64,000 nt of DNA, taken from NCBI GenBank assembly GCA_026419785.1, contig JAODTK010005659.1, forward strand, positions 1 through 64,000, written 5' to 3'. The DNA is from Sclerodactyla briareus (Eukaryota; Echinodermata; Holothuroidea; Dendrochirotida; Sclerodactylidae). Under the pieces are notes generated by a model that was given only the letters and a program-made list of their open reading frames with translations, made no database searches and was not told where the DNA came from. A program made the position numbers and the translations under genes. Of the stretch, positions 57,539-64,000 are shown one piece after another (position 1 is the stretch's first letter; each line of letters opens with the position of its first letter).

Positions 57539-58760
57539 TTAATAATAATAATAATAGACATTAAGAATGCTTTCACAAAGCATCAAAGCGTGTACAAAAG
57601 CAAAAATCAATAAGATGGGTTTTGAGCATACCTCTTAAAAATGACAGTGATGCCGCGGAATGCAACATCACGAGGAAGCTTATTCCACTCGTTGACAGAG
57701 TAGTAGTTAAATGGCCTATCGCAGAGAGCATATCTGCTACGGTTTGGAATCACCAACCGGTGCGATCATGCGGATGACATAAAAAGTACGTCATGGGACG
57801 TAACTTTGGCAGATGGCAACTTAAGTATGAGGGCGCTAGATGTTTAGACACTTGTATACAAAAACCAGATTCTTAAAAAACAACAATTGGGAATCGCAAC
57901 AGGGAAGGTCATTAATCCAGGGGGTGTGCACTCACTCGCCTGCTTCCTTTAAAAATAACGCGGGCAGCGCTATTCGAGACGCGGTAGAAACGGCCTGGTC
58001 TTTCTAAAGACAACGAAAACAGGCGTATTACAATAATCGAGCCGGAGATGCAACTCAGGCGCGACCCATGGGACAAGTGTGACATCAATATATCTGGGAT
58101 ACGCCATATGTTCCTAATGTGACGTTAACAGATTGTTTTAGATGAGTGATGTGGTCATAAAGACATAGAGGAGTTAAAGAGAACACGGAGGTTGCGAACA
58201 GAATTGTGGGAGTAATATCGGATGCACCAATAGGTAAGTAAGGTGGAAGCCGCTTTTGATTTTGCATTGAGGCTGCAATGAATAACTCAGTTGTAGAGTC
58301 ATTTAGTTTCAGATGGTTTTGACTTATCCAGGACCGCACTTCACAAAATTACAGTTGCAAGAATTGAGAGTAGCACGGAGATCCCCTTCGCTCGGGATCA
58401 ACTGGGACACAGACAACTGAATATCATCAGAGTATAGATGGTAAGTAACTATTGTGCTTACGGATTATCTCGCCCACAGGAGTGATGAGGTGGTGCAAAG
58501 AATTGGGCGAGTACAGGACCCTGGGGGACACACCATCAGCAACAATCGGTCAGATAGATGACCAGTACATTTACCGGTTTGTCCAAACATTCTACTAGGA
58601 AGCGAAAATTCCGAAAGCGCTTACCACGAACCCCAAAACATCTGGCAAGGCGTTTTTTAGCAGAATGCCATGATGGCCTATGTCAAATGCCGCGCTCTTA
58701 TCTAAATAGTGAGGATCACGACCTTATGCACTCCATTTCATGACAATATACATTGGCAAC
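57539..58760 (-). mobile_element. L2/CR1-like LINE, 3' half with (TTA)n tail
   Basis: On the minus strand, from 58,760 down, there is an AAFDIGHHGILL-like segment, a degenerate PQGSVLGPLLF box, YHLYSDDIQLSVSQ (catalytic YSDD retained), NHLKLNDSTTELFIA, LPPYLPIGASDI and DHITHLKQSVNVTL. A degenerate RLDYCN region follows, then LPSAKVTS-like and VNEWNKLPRDV blocks. The element ends in (TTA)n at 57,539-57,556. The order matches L2/CR1 reverse transcriptases through their C-termini. Several frameshifts break the frame. The first half is missing. Confidence 0.85.
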
Positions 58761-58869
58761 TAGGGATACTTTGGTCAGAACCAAGATAACTCATACTCCA
58801 AGTTTTGTTATAATCCATGGAGGATAATAGGCCGAGTTATGCAAATTTGATCAACAATTGGCTTTGAAA

Positions 58870-59165
58870 TGACTTTTAACAAATATAGCCCCCCATCCAC
58901 CACGTTCCTTCAAATCTGACGAAGGTTGGAAACATTGCAAAGTTTGCAAATTTGACCTCCATGACCTTGAAATGCCACCTCCACATTTTTGGGGAATCAA
59001 CTATAGGCCTACCAACCAAAGTTTCGTCAAATCTGGACAAAGTTTGGAGGAAAATCGCCATAAATTTAAGCAAATTGACCTCCGTGACCGTGGAAGGCCA
59101 TCAATTTTTCGGGATCAACTATAGTCCCTACCCACAAGTTTCGTTCGAATCCGACTAACTGACAA
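58870..59165. repeat. Tandem repeat, ~100-120 bp units
   Basis: The units share AAATTTGACCTCC(A/G)TGACC, CATTTTT.GGGAATCAACTAT-like and AAGTTTCGT(C/T)(A/C)AATC blocks. Two to three diverged units. The next segment to 59,380 has a GC-rich GGCGGCGG core. Confidence 0.65.
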
Positions 59166-59784
59166 TTCGCATAAATTATGCAAATTAGCGCCCCCAGCAT
59201 TGCAGCGATGCCCACTTTGAATCATCCAATATTTCACTAGGGCGGACATGTGTACCAAGTTTCAGATCATCGGATAAAGCGTTAAAGAGTTATTGCGCTA
59301 ACGCCGAAGTTCCGGCGGCGGCGTTGGAGCCTGGGACGGCTGGAGGCGAAAAGGCATGGGACGGCGGCGGGCCTACACAAACCTTAAACCATAATATCCC
59401 GGACACTTACAGTGTCGCAGGGGTATACAATGATGGCATGTTGCATAGCCGGCACATATGCTCGTTTTTTTTCTGTTTAATAAATTGGAGTTAAAGAATA
59501 TACTCAGCAGGACATTGCAACACTGTGGAGAACTACTGTAGAGGTATTCAACATGGAAAAACAACGATAAAATACATAAGATTCGTCTGCGTTGTTCAGC
59601 TCTTGATGTCACATTTACTGACCTATTCTATGCAATGATGGACTAAACTTGGTCAATTCTTGAAACTCCTCAGAGAAAACATCAGTTTGAAAGGGGCTTG
59701 AACCTGTAGATCTGGTTTTCGATTCCCCATATTACCATTTTTGATGCCTGGACGAAGTCAGCGGAGCTATGCAGTCATGACAGT

Positions 59785-60780
59785 GGTGTGTATGTTTGTT
59801 TGTATGTAGTATGTATGTAGGTATGTGTGTATGTAACACTGGCTTGTGAACACGATCACTCGACCCCACCTGGATGGATATGAAGCTCATACGTGGAAGG
59901 TGTGTTCCCCATGTGAGTACATGAACTCTTATTGTTTTGGGGTAGGTCAGAGGTTATCTGATGGCACCAGAGGTCAAACAGTCTGAAAACTTGTGAAAAC
60001 GTGAGTCCAGAATGGTTGGTCTGATCGGGTCAATTTTGGTGTGTAGCGTTCTTATGGGGAGTAAAGGAACCCTATTGTTTTTGGGATAGGTCTGGGGTGA
60101 ATTTTGGTCAAAATAGGTAGAAATTTTCGGTAAAAGTCATAGTTTGCGCCAATTTTGGCTTGGACACGGTAACTCGACCCCACATGGATGGATGAAAGTT
60201 CATCCTGGTGTGTGTTCCCCATGCTGAGTACATGAACCCTAATTGTTTTTGGGGTCAGGTCAGAGGTCATCTGAGGTCACCAGAGGTCCAAAAGTCTGAC
60301 AACCTTGGGAACACCAATAACCGAACCCACATGGATGGGAGGTAGCTCATACTGGTATGTGATGAGTTCCCCATGATGAGAATGAACCTTATTGGTTTGA
60401 GGTCAGTTCAGAGGTAAGCTGAGTTCACCAGAAGTCAAGTCTGAAAACCTTGTGAAACGATAAGTCCAGAAGGTTGGTCTGTTCGGGTGGAAATTTGGTG
60501 TGTACTTTCTTATGAGAAGTACACGAACCTATTGTTTTGGTATAGGTCGGGGGAATTTGGTCGAAAGAAAATTTGTGGAAAAGTCGATATTTTGGCATGA
60601 TGGCTTGTGAATATGAAACTCGACCTAACCTGAATGGATTAAGTTCCTACTTGGTATGTGGGTTCCGATGATGAGTTTAATGAAACCTACTGTTTGAGGT
60701 CTCCAGGAGGTCAAAGTCTGAGAATCCTCGCAATAGTGTGTAGCTATCTTATCAAGAGTATAGGAACCTATTGGTTGGGT
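59785..60780. repeat. Satellite-like array with AGGTCA clusters
   Basis: Begins with a TATGTATG-type microsatellite (59,787-59,836). Repeated blocks then follow: ACTCGACCCCAC(C/A)TGGATGGAT, GTGTTCCCCATG.TGAGTACATGAAC, TATTGTTTT(T)GGG(G)TAGGTC and CAGAGGTCA. Four or so imperfect units of about 150 or 300 bp are visible. At 60,257-60,289, AGGTCA half-sites are arranged DR1, DR4, DR4. There is no coding content. Confidence 0.7.
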
Positions 60781-63700
60781 GGAAAAAATGGAAATTTGGG
60801 ACAGACGTTATGGTTCCCATAACGAGCTGGGACAATCTCCATTGTGTTGGCTATAGGTTGCAGAAAGAGTCAAGGAATCGCTATGCCTTTTGGTTCTGGA
60901 TTTTCCACCTGCAGTCCTTTGAGCTATGCAGAATATGGAACATCATAGATGCAGCTATGCTCGAACCAAATCACAGTCATGCTACATGGTTTTATTCCGC
61001 CATATTTTGCTGAGGTGTCACACTATAACTCTGAGCTCAAGTTCAACTCTAACCCCCCCCCTTCCCCCACTTCCCTATTTATGGACATGGGATTTGTCAA
61101 TTTTATGGAAAGTTTTGATGACAGGTAATGCATGCAGGGCCTGATTGCTGAGAATCCTACTCGCCTATTTGGCATTCAAATAGTCTTATTTGTGACTGGC
61201 TGTTCATCGTTTCACAGCGTTGACTGTTATATAGCAGAAGAGGCAATATTGGTTGGTTATCAACTGGTGAAGAGCACAGTGGTGCTTGAGTGACGACAAT
61301 GAAACATAGTCACAGATCAATTGCTATACACGATTAAGTCTATACATCACTAATATGCAATTGCCAAAACAAACAAGCACAATCATAAACCTCTTGGTTG
61401 CTGCGAGGCAAATATGCTGAGGGTAGGATCTGTGGGAATGACTCGGGAACCAAATGTTTTTATCCCTAACCATTCACTCCTATACCTCTTCACTAAACAT
61501 CTTCATCTTGCTGCTAGAAAAATCTCAAGTATGGTAATTGACACCATTGAAACAAACCATAACAGACTAAAACCCAACACCATGGTGGAAACACTCATTC
61601 TGGGTTACAGCCACAGAAATCGAATGTGATGTGGTAACAGAAAAATAATCCGAGACTCTTGCTTACCTGGACTGCTGGACAGCTAAGATAATCACTTCTG
61701 CCTGCCTGCTCTGCAGAGCTAAGGAGGTAATGTAAAACAAACACCTCTCAATGAGAGCGTGATGAATGAATGGCTTTAAAAAATGGGGTAATTAATTGGA
61801 TTTAATTAAAATCTTATAATACTATGCCGAAACTAACAAGAAATGTAAATCAGCCAGCCAGTAACATGCTCCATCCACCCACCAAGTTCAACCTGATGGC
61901 AGTATGTCAGAAGTTATGAGTGAAGTGACAAACAAACAGACCCGAAAGAACGAACTAAAAACGAACGAATTGGACGGAGAGAATGATGATCTACAACCCC
62001 TGTAGACGCTTGCTCTCCCGCAGCTAAGAACAAGTCACAGGGGATAATGGCACAGTGAAATGTTGATGAAATGATTCAGTTGTCCTAGAAGAATGGTATT
62101 AGTTTCACTGTGGGACGCTTCTACAGGGAGGGAGGGTTCACATCAGCAATATGTTGGGGCGTAGGCACAGTAACAGGCAAAAACTGGTTTATTAGAGGAC
62201 ATATTGTGGTCATGCCAGTTGTACAGGTGGTTAACAATGAGGTTTTTTAAATCAATTATATACAACCATAGTAGAGGAATCAAAGCAACAAGAAGGACAA
62301 GGTCAGTACAAAAAATCAGCAGAGGGAGAATCAGTTAACTTACACAGTTTGTTCCATCAGAGAAATAGAACCTTTCCCATATTCACCCAGGCCGCCTCAC
62401 CTGGAAACAGACATATGTGCTCAATTTCATATCACCCGGGGCACGCATTGCCTTGCCTTCAGTGGTATTGACAATTTAGGGTTGGTTTGTTGGATACCAG
62501 TCACAAATGCTCGGGACATAAAATTATGTTAGTTCAAGCTGCATAGCATCAGTGATTGATTCCAGTAGGCGTTTGGTGGAAATCTTGATGTACGGTGTGA
62601 TTGTACACAGTTACTATTAGATGGATGCCTTAGATTGTAGTCCAAACTACTGCTTAGGATACAGGACAATGCGTAATAATGCATTGAGGGTCATCTTCCT
62701 ATGAAGAGCTATGAAACCCTGACAGGCTTTGAATAGCTCTTTTGTCAGAATGTAAATCAAAGGACACTAATACGTTGTACAAGCACAAAAAGTGTTACAG
62801 TTGAATCTTCTTGCCTAGCCGGGGAGGCAAACAGATACCATAACAGGTTTTTGATTTCTTGTCTTTCCCACCCCTTGTAACACAGATAACTGGGATAGGT
62901 CATCAAGGTAAAACAGAGGTTAAAGTCTGTTCACCTTTGGTCAAGACAATAACTTAATAGAAACAATGGTTGGGCAGTTTTGTGCTATATAACACAATCT
63001 TTCCAGTGACAGGGAAGCCGTGGAGCTGAAACCATAATATCCATGAACAGGGAGATATAATTATCAGAGCATTACAAGTGCATCTACCATCTAGGCTAAA
63101 AGCGCTACTTTTGGTTCCAATTGGTTGTGAATGATTGGTAAAGAAACTGCCGGATTGGCATTAACAGGGATTCATATTGTGTGGAATGAAAAAAATTATA
63201 TATCCTTGTCTGAATCCTATTTGAATACAATGTATTTGTTTGGGAGCTATTACCCCAGTTTGACCCATTATGCAGACAATAAAAGTGAACACAAATAGAG
63301 ATACCTGGTTTCATTGTTGTCTGTGCAGGAGCTCTACTGTCTTTTTTTACAAAAGTAAACCATGAAACCCCTATGTCCTATCTGGAATACAGCAATTTCT
63401 TCAAACAAATAATTATTTTTCAAAGTGGAAATTCCACAGGAATTGTTTAGAGGACAAAAAGATTTTAGGGGGGGTCCATGACATACCAATGAGTGCTAAT
63501 AAATTTACTAAGATATTTAGTTTTACCTGTTCTTTTGGAATGCCCCCCCCCCTTCTTTTACAATAGGTTTTGCTTCTGTGATGAGACATAGGAATTTCAT
63601 TATGTTTCTAGTGTTTAAGATGCAGTTTGTCTTCTGTATTTACAAAATGGAAAAAAAAAAAAACTTTTTGTTTGCTTGGAGATCAACAGCAACTAAACCG

Positions 63701-64000
63701 CAAGGAACCACATGGCAGTGCTGCACTAATTTATTATGCCCTTGTTAATAAAAGTTGCACCCTTAATATCCTGGGGCATGATCAGGATTGTGCACTATCA
63801 GTTCAAAGTGATTCACTGTTTGCCCCAAGGAATAGAAAGAACTGGCATGTCAGTTTTTAAAGAATTGCAAGTCTTTTAAGTGACTAAGGGCATGTCAATG
63901 TACAACGAATATTGACCCACCTATGACAATGACTCACCCTACCAAAATAAAGCAAAGTATTGGAGGTTGCATCATTACAAATGACAACTGCGAGTGCAAT
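60781..64000. other. No recognised feature
   Basis: About 3.2 kb of mostly AT-rich sequence with C-runs near 61,053 and 63,544 and an A-run near 63,647. Frames are all below 85 codons and lack motifs. Short repeat-like text near 61,870-61,990 (TCCACCCACCAAGTTCAACC, GACAAACAAACAGACC) resembles dispersed repeats but no second copy is in the window. Confidence 0.4.

Overview
The window is animal genomic DNA made almost entirely of repeats. It has no intact protein-coding gene, no rRNA gene and no CRISPR array. Decayed L2/CR1-type and Jockey-like non-LTR retrotransposons, some with (TTA)n tails, and 'AGGTCA'-rich dispersed repeats suggest a marine invertebrate, perhaps a deuterostome such as an amphioxus, hemichordate or echinoderm. 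That assignment is inference. The two best host-gene candidates are short, splice-bounded putative exons at 26,229-26,376 and 52,247-52,355.

Layout. 1-11.2 kb: two diverged copies of a ~2 kb repeat X (1-2,025; 8,576-10,549, the second next to a tRNA-like head) and two copies of a ~0.7 kb repeat Y. 11.2-17.2 kb and 43.8-49.3 kb: two copies of a GC-rich element with ~105 bp terminal inverted repeats (family 1). 22.4-25.2 kb and 27.8-34.3 kb: two copies of a related element with its own ~110 bp inverted repeats (family 2), one internally deleted and sitting inside a LINE. 35.9-42.5 kb: a 3.31 kb direct tandem duplication, partly near-identical and partly noisy. 49.3-51.3 and 53.0-53.8 kb: repeat family Z. 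57.5-58.8 kb: the 3' half of a LINE. 58.9-60.8 kb: satellite-like arrays. 60.8-64 kb: nothing recognised.

The most notable content is the set of four large inverted-repeat elements. The families differ in interior sequence but share a plan: termini beginning ACTTACCCCA, a pyrimidine-rich tract inside the left end, several different GC-rich tandem arrays, no recognisable transposase, and a ~300 bp right-hand module with its own ~50 bp inverted repeats. One array is about 1.4 kb of ~21 bp units, each able to fold into a perfect CGGCTC/GAGCCG hairpin. One copy interrupts a reverse-transcriptase frame, which is direct evidence that body plus module inserted as a unit.

Base quality looks uneven. 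Many repeat copies differ by dense single-base indels, as in uncorrected long reads, while 2.39 kb inside the tandem duplication is identical except for one base. This limits ORF interpretation and makes an assembly artefact possible for the duplication. The long open frames in the GC-rich arrays are judged non-coding because they follow the tandem repeats and are not preserved between copies.
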